64,000 nt of DNA, from contig CM065801.1 in the NCBI GenBank assembly GCA_033398695.1, positions 2,852,001 to 2,916,000 on the forward strand, written 5' to 3'. A program made the translations under genes and the position numbers. The DNA is from Orobanche coerulescens (Eukaryota; Streptophyta; Magnoliopsida; Lamiales; Orobanchaceae). The notes under the pieces are model-generated. The model did no database searches and was not told the origin of the DNA. It saw only the letters and a program-made list of their open reading frames with translations. Below are positions 1 through 10,912 of this stretch, piece by piece (position 1 is the first letter of the stretch; each line of letters begins with the position of its first letter).

Positions 1-2739
1 TTTTGGCATTATGGCCTTGATCGTTTTGGCGAAATTCTTATGACGGTATTCGGATTTTGTAAATGGCTTTTGTGAGTTTTGAAATATTACCGTCATCGCC
101 CTTTTGGCATTTTTGTAAATGGTTTTTATCCCGGTGGGTTCCTAGCAGGACCCACAACGCTATAATGTTCCATGTAATTACTCGAGATTTTGGGCATTCT
201 AGCCCATTGAATTATCTTTGAAAACCTTGAGTATCCTAGAAATAAATTTCGAGATGTACGTTTAAAATGAATTGTTTTCTCATGGTACTTCCAAGGTGCC
301 ACGATATGTTTCCGAATTCTTCTACCTCGAGGACCAAAATGTTTTGAGATATTTTTCAATGTTTTATAAACACTTTTACTTAGACCCGAGGGTCGAATAT
401 TCTGAAAGTTTTCCACTAAGAGAAAGTGTCCTCATTTTTCTCAAATGCGAAATGGTTTTCCAAAGTCTCGATAACGATGTTTCACGTTTGTACTTTTTTT
501 GAAAGGTGATACTCAAGATCAACCGGTGTTTTTCTAAATTATTTTCAAAAGGTGGTTTTTATTTCTTGTTTTTTTTTTAAACCTATCAATTCCCGTTTGC
601 GTTTGGGAATGTATGTATGATTTTTTCTTTGTCGTTTTGATGTTCCTCCCGAGTATGATCGAATTGGTGGCATGAACGTCGAGGCATTGCCACGCAATTA
701 TTGACATTGTACTAGCCCTCTGTGAGGGGTGTGAACTGGTGTTTACTGTTTATCGCCTCGTGGCGATTTGCGTGTTGTCGCACGAGTGTGAGATGTTGAA
801 GCTTGGGTTTGTACGTTTGTGTACATGTGTGATTGTTTCATAATGTTTGTAATTATGTGCTGATTATCGTTCGGGCCGTTGATGTCGCCGAACGATACTG
901 TCGTTGTTGTAGTGTTTGTGTGTGTATTACTTTACGATGGTAATCGTTGTATATGATATGTGTTATGATTCTTTATTATGCTGAGTTGGCATCTCCGGTA
1001 TGTTGTTTTGCGGTGTTATGTTCCATTGTATCTATCATCTGTATTTTCGATATGCCGAGCCGAGGCATTTCGAACGTATTGTGCCGGGGGCATGTACGTG
1101 CCAATTGTCCTTCTCGCGCAACGCTTTTCAAGTGTGGACCCGAGAGACACAGGATCCAGTTTTGCGAGTTGGGTTCCGAGTCTTTGGGCGCGAACTTCAA
1201 GAAAGATATGAGGATCGGATCCGAGAGGCCCATGGGAGATATTTCTGCTGCTTGCTTTTTGTGTTGTCACCTTACTCCAGCTTGTTGTGAGTTGCGGGAA
1301 CGACATTTCTTTTATAAGAGGTCGAATGTAATGCCCGTATCGCTTTGACTTCGCATTTCCTCTTTCTCAGTCTATCGACTCGCTTATGTTCGTTGACATT
1401 TTCTCGAGCTTGTCCCGCCCTTGCTTTGGTTGATCGAACGAGCGTGGTATTGTTTCTAATAACTCGCTTGTTGTTGTGACTTTTCAATTTCTACTTCCTT
1501 TCCTGTGGATCTTATGTGAAGGCACATGTTGTTTTCACCAGATCATATATTGTCTCGAGTCGAGATGTGAACCTTGGAGTTGTTGTTTGAATTTTATTGT
1601 CCTTCGTGATTCGAACGTGATTGTTCGATTTTTGTTGTCTCGATCGTTGTGGTTCGATCGCTTGATTGATCGGTTTTTGTTGATCTCGTTCGTGATTGTC
1701 AACGCCTGCACTCCTTCGTAATTCCCTTAAGTTTGAGAAATTAGTCTCGCTTCGATCTTCCAACCCTTGGGCGGTGGAATTCCGTATTTGTTCAGCGTTT
1801 GGCTCGCTTTGATTGATGAACCGTTGGGTTGGTCAATCGTATTGATTTTATTATGTCTCTACCGGTGGCGTCGTATTGGTCGTCGTGGGCGTGTTTTCAC
1901 GCCGTATATTCCGTTGCGTTGCTTGTAACGCTTCTCCGCTGGGCATGAGTTACGTGCTTCTTGTGTATCTCGTTGAGTTTTTCCTGGGATATTTCTTCTC
2001 CTACTTCTTTTAAGTTTGGACGAAACTTCTTTTAAGGATGGTATAATGTAATATACGCAATTTTATATTTTCGGTTAATTTCTTTTTTTGGCCGAGTCCG
2101 TTTTGACGACTCTCTCATGACCGCTTCGTCATTATGAGAATGATTAATTCTACGCTTTTGTCATCCGAGTTCGCTTGTATCGCTTTACCGAGTTCCGAGC
2201 TTTTAGCGACTTTTCCGCACTTGAGTTCGATTCTTGCGAATCTCGCTCAAAATCGCTGCTTTGAGTTTCCCGTAAGTCCGCTTAACTTTGTTAGACGTGT
2301 TGTGAACTTCGGTTTGGTTATTCGATCACGATCGTGATTTTTGGGCGTTGGGCCATTTTCGTAATTTCCCAAAGTTGGGGTAATTACCTTCCGTTGTCGA
2401 ATTTCGAGCCTTCTGTGGTCGGAATCGTGCGCTCTACTAGCTCTTAGATTCGTCTTTGTGAGTACTTCGTAACCGTATCTTCGGTTCGTATTCGTGTTCG
2501 GGTTTCGGTGTCGCTTTGTTGAGTTCAGATTACTAAACGACTTTTCTAAGTATGAGTTCGACTTTGTTAGATCACCATTAATTTTTGGTAACTCCAAAAT
2601 TCTAAATCTTTACAATATTATAGAGCATCGAGTTAGCTTTCCAATGGTTCGAACGGTGAGTCAATCGAGTCCTGACGAGAGAGTTATGGTCGCTTTAGCT
2701 CACCCGCCGTTATTGCCGATCACTGCCGGCCGAACTCGG

Positions 2740-2966
2740 CCGTGTCGTCCGACACGGCCTGCGCTGCATTTCGTCCCGGAAATGCCGGAGTTTCGTCTCA
2801 GACTCACCGTGTCGTCCGACACGGCCCGTGCTGCATTTCGTCCCGAATGCCGAACCGACCGCTGACACGCCCGACCGTGTTCCGTGACACGGCCGAGTCA
2901 TGCCGAAGTCACGCCGCTTGACGGGTCACTATCGGCGACGCGACGTGTCTAGCAGACACGGCCGAG
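2740..2966. repeat. GC-rich palindromic repeats upstream of the LTR TATA box
   Basis: Imperfect copies of a palindromic motif, GTGTC-n-GACAC followed by GGCC, occur at about 2740-2759, 2807-2826, 2873-2893 and 2942-2966. The first two are nearly identical and are followed by the same CTGCATTTCGTCCC stretch, so they form a roughly 67-bp tandem repeat. They sit directly upstream of the TATA box, where LTR enhancer repeats usually lie. A role as transcription-factor sites is inference. Confidence 0.6.
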
Positions 2967-2986
2967 TCCCCGCCGCCGTGGTCGGC

Positions 2987-2994
2987 TATTTAAG
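2987..2994 (+). promoter_or_regulatory. TATA box of the LTR-like promoter
   Basis: TATTTAAG follows a GC-rich block and precedes a C/T-rich stretch (3008-3055) typical of a plant transcription start region. It sets the likely transcription direction of the LTR as plus. Confidence 0.5.
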
Positions 2995-3892
2995 GGCCTC
3001 GACCGAGTCATCCGCCATTTTCACCCTTTTTCTTCGCTTTCTTCGCTTCTTCTTCACAATAATGGATGGATTTGGATATATATGACATAGAGCAACATGT
3101 TTTGGAAGTTGTAATCATGGATTAACATCATCTTCCACCCGGATCAAGGTAAGAACACCTAAACTTTTGGTTTTTGGATGTTCTTGAGGTTTCTTGGTGT
3201 TTCGCCGATTTGCTTCGTTTTGATTCATATTATTGTTAGAACTTGATTGTAAACTCGTAATCATTCAATAACCTTGAAGTTTTGTGGAACGGATTTGAGT
3301 ATTTCGTGAATAATCGATTAAATCGACTACGCCTTCAAAGTGTCCGATAAAATGCTTCAATGGGTAGAACTTGGGAAGTTCCATACGTTATCGTAGAATT
3401 GTGATTGAATTGATATCGTTGTGACTTAGGAACGAATTCTTGTGAAGAACTCGAGTCGGAACCCTTCCGCTCGTTGCCTTCTTTGGGGTCCGAGCTTCCT
3501 GGCCGAACCGTGTTCTTCTGAGCGTTTGGTAGCGGTTATTAAGGCAAGTATCTTACTATACGACTTGTATCTTGCGACTAGTAATCACATATGAGATTTA
3601 TGAAGATTTTGCTTGTCTTCGTAAATATGTTCCGCTTGAGTTGTTTGTGCTTTCCAAATTTGAAGGCTTTGTGATAATAGTGTTATATTGGTATATGTGT
3701 TAGTCAGGCAACGATCGTGTACCGAACGCGGTGGTATGTTGGTCAGACGTCGTTGATTGATGATAGTTGTTGAGATTGTGTTATGTGCGTGTGACGACGG
3801 TTTTGTGGCGATCAACGTGATTGACTAACCGTGCTCATTGTTGTATGTAATGTGAATGCGAATGTGATGTGGCCGAACGCTAAGTTCACTCG

Positions 3893-4262
3893 TGCGGTTC
3901 GACGGGCCTACGAGGATTCATGGCACAGTCCATGGGATCGGAACTTAGTGTGTGGTGGCCGAGGTCCAATCGCGGGTCTCGACGAGGCCTACGATGATTC
4001 ATGGCACAGTCCATTGAATCTGGACACAAGACGCCCAACCGCAAGGGTTCGACGGAACCTACGGTGACACGTGACACAGTTCACGGGTCGGGACTGCTTG
4101 TTGTGATTGTTGTGTTTGCTCAATCCGTGTGGGTTGTTGAACCTACGGAGACTCGTGTGCAAGCGATCACGAGTCATAAGCATGATTGATTGTTGTGATT
4201 GGTTAAGTCCGTGCGGGTTGTTGAACCTACGGAGACACGTGATGAGGATCACGGTGTCACGA
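3893..4262. repeat. Diverged tandem repeats inside the LTR-like sequence
   Basis: About five copies of a 70-80 bp unit are visible. Each carries the core GGTT-GA-CCTACG followed by a GTGACAC/ATGGCACAG-like segment and a CAC/TCACGG segment; copies begin near 3893, 3970, 4038, 4120 and 4205. The last two share a GTGYGGGTTGTTGAACC core. Such subrepeats are common in long plant LTRs. Confidence 0.6.
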
Positions 4263-4999
4263 ACCATGTTTTGTAAATCAAACTTTTTGTGTAAGAAAGT
4301 TTTAAGAAAAGAATGTTGGGCCGAGCCCCATGAGATTTATGGAAATGTTTTCGTACTGTAAATTGTTGTAATACAATTTTGAGATTTGGGTTAAGACCCT
4401 AAGACTTTCAAAAGGTTTTGAAATTCTAAAATTTCCGAGGTGATAATCTTATTTTCGAATGCTTCATAGCTTATCTTTCCTTGTGAAAACCTCCCGGGGA
4501 TATTTTGATACTTGATTGTCATATTTGATTCACGATTATTACTTGCTTGTTATATTTCGTATGATTTGATACTTGCACTAGTAAAACAAAGGAGTTTACT
4601 AACCCCCGAGTAATCGGGGTGGATGTCTGCTTTGCGTCCAGTACATGCAGATTCGGGGAGCAACAGGATTGGCACAAGAGGATGACGAGCTGCGATACTA
4701 ATCATGAGTCGAGAGTTATTTTGATTTTTGTTGTGTTGTCAGAGTTGATTTCAGTCTTCCGCTGTATTGTATTTCGACCCCTGTGTGGGTAATGTTATTT
4801 AAGTCAGTTTTATCGATTGGGTTGTGTGACCTCATCGGTTTGTGTATTCGCGTGTAAGTGACCATGTCGGTCTGTATCATTTTATTGTTTGACCCTGGTC
4901 GGGCAAGCACTTGGTTGTTTATGGATGTTTAGCCTGGTAGATCCTTGTGGAAAGGGTCTACGGCGTGTAATATTCCCATACGGTTTTGGGGATGTTACA

Positions 5000-6710
5000 A
5001 AACTGAAAAGAGTAAGGCACGTACTCGGAAAAACGTGACCTTACGAGAGTATTTTGTTTATCGTTTACAAGAAAGGTCTGATGAATCTCCTCATATCTTA
5101 TTTTCGAGACGTTTGTTTCAACAGTTTTTGGTGGATGGCTATACAATGGTTGAGTCATACCGTATTACATACGTAAGAAATCATCAATCGGACTTCAGAT
5201 GTGATTCTTATTCTGCATTGGATGATGCTTTAAATCGCGGAGATACAAATTCTTATTCGGCCGGAAAGAGAATTATATTACCTTCATCATTTGTTGGGGG
5301 AGCGCGGTATATGATACAAAATTGTCATGACGCAATGGGTATATGCAGATGTGTCGGCTATCCAAACCTATTTGTTACGTTCACCTGTAATCCTAAATGG
5401 CCAGAATATGTTCGCTTCATTAAGAAGAGGAATTTGCGTCCTGAGGATCGTCCGGATATTCTTTCGCGGATTTTTCACGCCAAATTGGACAATCTAATAC
5501 GAGAATTTCGTCATGGTAATATATTTGGAGAGACCAAAGCCGGTGAGTTTATTTTATATTCTTTATTTTGTTCATTCAAAAACCCGATACGGAAATAAAT
5601 AATGGAATATATTCACCTGAACTATTTAATTTTTTTTTTCAAATGCAGTTGTATATACAATTGAGTTTCAAAAGCGCGGACTGCCACATGCTCATATATT
5701 GTTATTCTTGAGTAATTTCGATGGTACGTGTAATGAGGATGTTGCCGACAGTATAATTTCTGCTGAGATACCAGATAAAGATCTTGACCCTCTATACTAC
5801 GATGCCGTGTCGGAATACATGATGCATGGTCCATGTGGATTAGCAAATACTAATTCATCGTGCATGTCTAATGGGAGCTGCACTAAACATTTCCCTAAAA
5901 AATTCACCGATAGAACTACGGTGGATGTGGAGGGATATGTAGTATACCGTCGTAGGGATGATGGAAGGCGAATTGTTAAAAACGGTATTGATCTCGACAA
6001 CAGGTATACTACTTTTCATGTTATAATATTTTCAATTTTGGAATTCCTGATATAACCATTATTATTTTTATGAATGTAGGTTCGTCGTTCCTCACAATCG
6101 TTATTTATTGATGAAGTACCGTGCGCATATAAATGTTGAATGGTGCAATCAATCCCGTTCTATAAAGTATTTATTTAAGTATGTGCACAAGGGCAATGAT
6201 AGAGTAACAGCTTCATTTTATCGTGCTGCTGATGGGGATACTTCATCTGAATTTGTTGATGAGATTAAGATGTACTACGACTGTAGATATATTTCTGCTT
6301 CGGAGGCTGCTTGGAGGTTGTTTGGATATGAGATTCATTTTAGGGAACCTACGGTAGTCAGGCTTGGGTTTCATCTTGAGGGAAGCAAAATGTGATATTT
6401 CGAGAGGGAACTTCTTTTCAGTATGTGTTGGATCGACATTCTTCCAAATGTACAATGTTTACAGCATGGATGGAGGCAAACAAGATTTATCCTCAAGCAA
6501 AAGAATTGACATATGCAGAGTTTCCAAAGTGGTTTGTTTGGGATGCTAAATTACGACAATGGCGACCAAGGAAAAAGGGTACTGCATTTGGAAGGTTATA
6601 TTATGTTTATCCAGGATCTGGGGAGCTATATTTCTTAAGAATCTTGCTGAACGTAGTGCGTGGATGTGAATGCTATGATGATATAAAGACATTTAACGGT
6701 GCTTTGTACG
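5000..6710 (+). pseudogene. Helitron Rep (rolling-circle initiator) domain, broken
   Basis: The reading frame has three exon-like blocks: to 5542, 5649-6003, and from 6080. They are separated by short AT-rich introns with GT/AG borders. The second block carries the HUH motif Pro-His-Ala-His at 5683-5694, and the third carries the paired tyrosines of the Rep nuclease (codons 6168-6170 and 6180-6182 in a KYLFKY context). In the family these residues nick and join single-stranded ends during rolling-circle transposition. A frameshift near 6380 and another near 6705 break the protein, although similarity continues in the new frame each time. The N-terminus is lost at the LTR junction. Confidence 0.85.
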
Positions 6711-8880
6711 GACATTTAGAGATGCATGTTATGCTCGAGGATTATTAGATGATGACAAAGAGTATGTTGATGCTATAGTAGAAGCAAGTTCTTGGGGATC
6801 AGAAAATATGTTGAGATCATTGTTTGTAACTTTGCTCACTTCCGATTCTATGCCACGTCCGGAATTTGTTTGGGATAAGTGCTGGAGTTATTTATCTGCT
6901 GATATTCAATTTAGATATAGAATGAGATTGAGGCGCGAAGGTACCTATTTCGATATTTTTTCCATCACTCCCTCAATTTCTCTTCTTTTTTTGATTTTTT
7001 TCTTCTTTCGTACATATTTGATACTTACAGATGATCAAATTAAGACTTTGTGTTTGCGCGAGATTGAGAATATCATGCAGCAAAGAGGTAGATCGCTTGA
7101 AGAATATCCGAGCTTGCCATATCCGGATAATATTGACGTTGTTTCTTTCACTAATCCATTAATAGCTGCTGAGCTTGCTTATGATAGAGATGCGCTTACA
7201 GCAGAATATCAAAAGTTTGTAAGCATGTTGAATAGTGAGCAGCGTCTTGTGCATAAACATATTATGAGAGCCGTCGATAGCCAATGTGGGGGAGTCTTCT
7301 TTTTGTATGGTTCTGGTGGGACTGGTAAAACTTTTGTTTGGAAGACACTTTCAGCTGCTGTTCGTTCGAGAGGTGGTATTGTATTAAATGTCGCATCCAG
7401 TGGCATAGCTTCATTGCTATTACCGGGCGGCCGGACAGCTCATTCCAGATTTGCAATTCCTTTAAATTTGAATGAGATTTCCACATGCAATATAAAGCAA
7501 CCAAGTGCTCTCGCTGAACTCATTGTAAAAACGGATCTTACCATATGGGATGAGGCTCCAATGATGAATAGGTCTGATTTTTAATTTTAAATAAAATTAA
7601 GATATATTAATAGTTAAATTTGGTTAAAGATGTTTTTTTCAATTGACAATATTTCTTGCATTTGATTGAATTTTTTTTAAACAGATTTTGCTTCGAGGCT
7701 CTTGATCGTAGTTTGCGCGATATCATGCGCAGTGAAAGACCCGAAGCATATAATCAGCCATTTGGGGTAAGGTAATTGCATTTGGAGGAGATTTTCGTCA
7801 GATATTGCCCGTAATTCCTAAGGGTACTAGACAAGATATTGTACATGCTACAATTAATTCATCGGCTATTTGGCGTAGTTGCAAGGTTCTCGCGCTTAAC
7901 AAGGAACATGAGGCTTCAAAATTTGCAGAATGCAGATGTTGCAGATAGTTTAATAAGATTCTCTCATTGGATGACATCGATAGGTGATGGAACATTAGGG
8001 GAGACAATGATGGAGAGGTTGAGGTTGAGATTCCTGATGATCTTTTAATAACTGAATCTAATGACTATATTCGTTCGATTGTCGATGCAACTTATCCTTC
8101 ATTTTGGGATCACAATGGAGATTTATCATATTTGCAAGGAAGAGCAATTTTAGCCCCTACTTTAGACGAAGTTGATCGTATTAATGAGTATATGGTGTCT
8201 GCACAAAATTCAGATGAAAAAATTTATTTAAGTGCATTCAATTGCTACTATGGATAGAGGGATAAGTGCATTCGAGCAAATGCACTCTGTGGAATATTTA
8301 AATAGCATAAAGTGTTCTGGGGTGCCCAATCATCAATTGAAATTAAAGGTTTATATTACGAATTATATGCTTTTAATTTTAGAAAATTAATTTTATTTTG
8401 TATTTTTTTATGTTATAGCATTGACAACTAATTGTTATTTTTTCTGTAGGTTGGGGTTCCTGTGATGTTGTTGCGGAATATTGATCATACGTCTGTGCAT
8501 GTAATGGAACAAGATTAGTTATTACAAAGTTGGGATCTTATGTTCTTCAAGCAAGAGTTTTGGAGGAAGTAATGCGGGGATATGGTTTACATTCCTAGAT
8601 TGACTCTTACTCCTTCGATGCAAGATTGCCTTTTCGCTTCCAAAGGAGACAGTTCCTATTATGGTTTCTTATGCTATGACGATAAATAAAAGTCGGACAA
8701 TCTCTTTCACATGTCGGAATATTTTTGAGGGCCTTGGTATTTACCCATGGACAATTATATGTGGCAATTTCTAGAGTGACTAATGTATGGATTGAAGATG
8801 TTAGTTTGTGATGCAAATGGAAAATTAAGCAATAAAACTACTAACATTGTTTACAAAGAGGTTTTTAAAAATTTGTAATA
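6711..8880 (+). pseudogene. Helitron PIF1-like helicase domain, broken
   Basis: Similarity continues from the Rep part into a superfamily 1 helicase. An intron-like gap lies at about 6942-7030, and the Walker A loop GSGGTGKT is at about 7309-7332. A Walker B-like WDEAP segment lies near 7545-7560, and another intron-like gap spans about 7573-7683. The segments GGDFRQILPV (near 7790) and a NMRL motif (near 7905) follow. After about 7765 the frame is lost repeatedly: a stop interrupts 7764-7772, a frameshift lies near 8000, and more follow towards 8600. The remainder to 8990 is non-coding tail. The protein cannot be made as it stands. Confidence 0.8.
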
Positions 8881-8993
8881 ATTTTTGAACATCATAATAT
8901 GTAGTGGTTATTATGGATCAATAATGCTATTTTTATTTCAATTTCTTGTTTTTTTGCTGTTTTAATATATAATGACATATACAAGATCGTGGG

Positions 8994-9022
8994 CCGTGCA
9001 TCGCACGGGTGAAAGACACTAG
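8994..9022 (+). other. Helitron 3' terminus: hairpin plus CTAG
   Basis: CCGTGC-ATC-GCACGG forms a 6-bp stem with a 3-base loop at 8994-9008. Ten bases later the element ends in CTAG (9019-9022), followed by T. This spacing and end are the standard 3' termination signal of plant Helitrons. Confidence 0.85.
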
Positions 9023-9381
9023 TATTATAATATGTTTGTGAGTTTTTTAGGATTTTTCGATTTTAATCGAGGTTTCCGCCTATATATAAATATATATATA
9101 TATATGTGTGTATATATATATATATATATTAGAGGAAAAGAACTAAAATTGAGTACATATATATATATAGAGAGAATTCGGGAAGGAAGGTGACACCTTC
9201 TTTTTTTTGTGAGGTGCCCGCCACGTGTCATGTTCTGATTGGAGGTGAGTGTTTTAATTATAACACTCACCCACCAAGTGTTGTGGGCCAGCCGGGTGAG
9301 TGTTATAATTAAAACACTCACCTCCAATCGTAACACGACACGTGGCACTCACAAAAAGAAGGTGTCACCCTATATCCCGAA

Positions 9382-9431
<50 letters not shown>

Positions 9432-9571
9432 GGAAAAGAACTAAAATTGAGTACTATGATACTATAGTAACCTAATTTATACTTTTCCCTCTTCTACTAA
9501 TTTCTGTCAATATTATAATATGTTTGTGAGTTTTTTAGGATTTTTTCAATTTTAATCGAGGTTTCCGCCTC
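9023..9571. repeat. Direct duplication flanking the Helitron end
   Basis: A 60-bp sequence beginning TATTATAATATG at 9023-9083 recurs at 9511-9571 with few differences. A second pair, starting TTAGAGGAAAAG, lies at 9129-9156 and 9427-9454 around a MITE and TA-repeats. The first copy starts exactly at the Helitron 3' end. The second copy reads GTCAA before the same sequence, which may show the uninterrupted target. Confidence 0.7.
9177..9381. mobile_element. Foldback MITE with near full-length inverted repeats
   Basis: The left arm (about 9177-9272) and right arm (about 9295-9381) are reverse complements over most of their length. They run from TTCGGGA/TCCCGAA at the outside to GGTGAGTGTTATAATTAAAA-type sequence near a loop of about 22 bases. 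The arms also share CACGTG-containing and GGTGACACC segments. It is flanked by AG/CT and TA microsatellites, so a target duplication cannot be judged. No coding capacity. Confidence 0.75.
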
Positions 9572-10018
9572 ATTGTGCCTCGAGGCTTACACCTCGCCTC
9601 GTCCGGCTGAAATGCCTCATAGTCGCCTCGCGTCTTTTAAGACATTGATTATAATATGGGATGAGTGGAGATATATTGCATGTATATTATTATTTTTGCA
9701 GAAGAGAGGCGATCACTTTCCTCGTTTTATTATCTTCTTCACTCTAATATTTACATAACCCACCGGCTACCACTTCTAGACCTATTTTTCCGTGTCCTCC
9801 ATTTTATCCTTTTTAGTCTCTGTCGCTGCCTACCACACTTAGCCTGGTCCGCTCCATCTCTTGGATTCCCTTCTAACCTCACTGCCCTTTACAACTGGCA
9901 ATTCAAAGCAAAACGATGTCGTACACGTATGAAACCTACTCTTAGAGGCATACGGCTCAAACCCTACGCCTCTAGGCGTTCTCTGGCCACCTAGCCTCGA
10001 GACGCCTTCTAAAACACT
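9572..10018. repeat. Remnants of hAT-like right ends
   Basis: Two stretches, 9571-9649 and about 9950-10017, are rich in GCCTCG motifs. They end in CTTTTAAGACATTG and TTCTAAAACACTG, closely resembling the right end of the hAT element at 15912. They look like decayed or truncated relatives of that family. The sequence between them holds no protein I can recognise. Confidence 0.45.
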
Positions 10019-10912
10019 GGTTTACATTGCAGTTTTATCGAGTATGAGATTTTGAATTTTGAGTATATATATATATATATCAGTGTTTTAAAAAACGATA
10101 GACTCGTACGAGTCGACTACAGGCGGATGCCCGGCGAGTTAAGGCGTACGAGTCTGCTGGTTTTTTTTAAAGCGACCGAGTTTTTTACTGAGGCGGATGA
10201 GTCCACTCGCTCACGAGTCGACTCGCATGAGGCGGCCGAGTCTAGGAGACTAGGTATTTTCAGCCTTTTTTATTTTATTAATTTTTCAACTTTAGTAAAA
10301 GCCCACTGGGGATTAAAAATTTACAATATTAATGATTGACGTATACAACAATTGACTTCAGCCCTTTTCTCTCTACCCGCCGAGTGCCGACGCTGCGCAC
10401 TGCTAGCTGTTGGATCCGCCGCTCTGAGTCTGCTACCGCCAGTAATCAGGGCGACAGGCGGTGTTGAAGCGGCAATCTCCAGAGGAAAGCTCGCAGCAAG
10501 AGTCCGATTCTTCTCAGGCTGAATAGGGTTCGGGTTACAGGTCTGGGTTTTTAACTGAACGGGTTCTGATTCCTGAATTAGAAATTTGGTTTTTAAAAGC
10601 CCACTGGGAAGCGTCGTTCTATTCTTTCAAAGTCCACTTTGTTTCTGCCTCTCGCCTCTCTGCTGCCGGCCACAAGATCTCCCTCTATCATCCTCTTTGA
10701 TAAGAACCTCCCGTCGGATGCGTCCCTCTATCACCAGGTATGTGTTTTAGTTTTTTGTTTTCCTCTTTGTTTTATATGTTTCTTTTTCCTTTTCTTTTGC
10801 CAGCCATCCTGTTCCTATTCTTCTTTTCTGGGAACAGAGCCTTTTTTTTATATAAATTTAGAAGTTAAACATAATTTCTGACTTTCTGTGAACAACTATT
10901 ATTTTTTATAAT

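Larger units (their letters stand above)
1..4999 (+). mobile_element. Long LTR-like sequence (Ty3/Gypsy-type), 5' end outside the window
   Basis: No open reading frame here looks like a protein; all frames are short. The block has the layout of a very long plant LTR: a GC-rich repeat-bearing upstream part, a TATA box near 2987, a pyrimidine-rich leader, and a 3' end in GATGTTACA at 4991-4999 where sequence abruptly becomes Helitron coding DNA. Because Helitron and not a primer-binding site follows, this is a 3' LTR or a solo LTR. The 5' boundary, internal region and target duplication are not visible, so family assignment is inference. An upstream non-LTR origin cannot be ruled out for 1-2000. 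Confidence 0.5.
5000..9022 (+). mobile_element. Autonomous-type Helitron, 5' end missing, coding region broken
   Basis: The element encodes, in order, a rolling-circle Rep domain and a PIF1-like helicase, the defining pair of plant Helitrons. It ends in a 6-bp hairpin (8994-9008) followed by CTAG at 9019-9022 and a T, as expected for insertion between A and T. The 5' TC terminus is not present: the LTR-like block abuts coding sequence at 4999/5000, so the LTR landed in, or replaced, the Helitron 5' part. Several frameshifts show it is not active. Confidence 0.85.

Noticed and set aside
947..1348. Overlapping open frames on both strands in the LTR-like block, up to 133 codons
   Set aside because: No family motif; frames overlap on both strands and the composition is that of the surrounding non-coding LTR.
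9025..9430. Frames of 63 and 107 codons
   Set aside because: They are translations of TA microsatellites and of the palindromic MITE.
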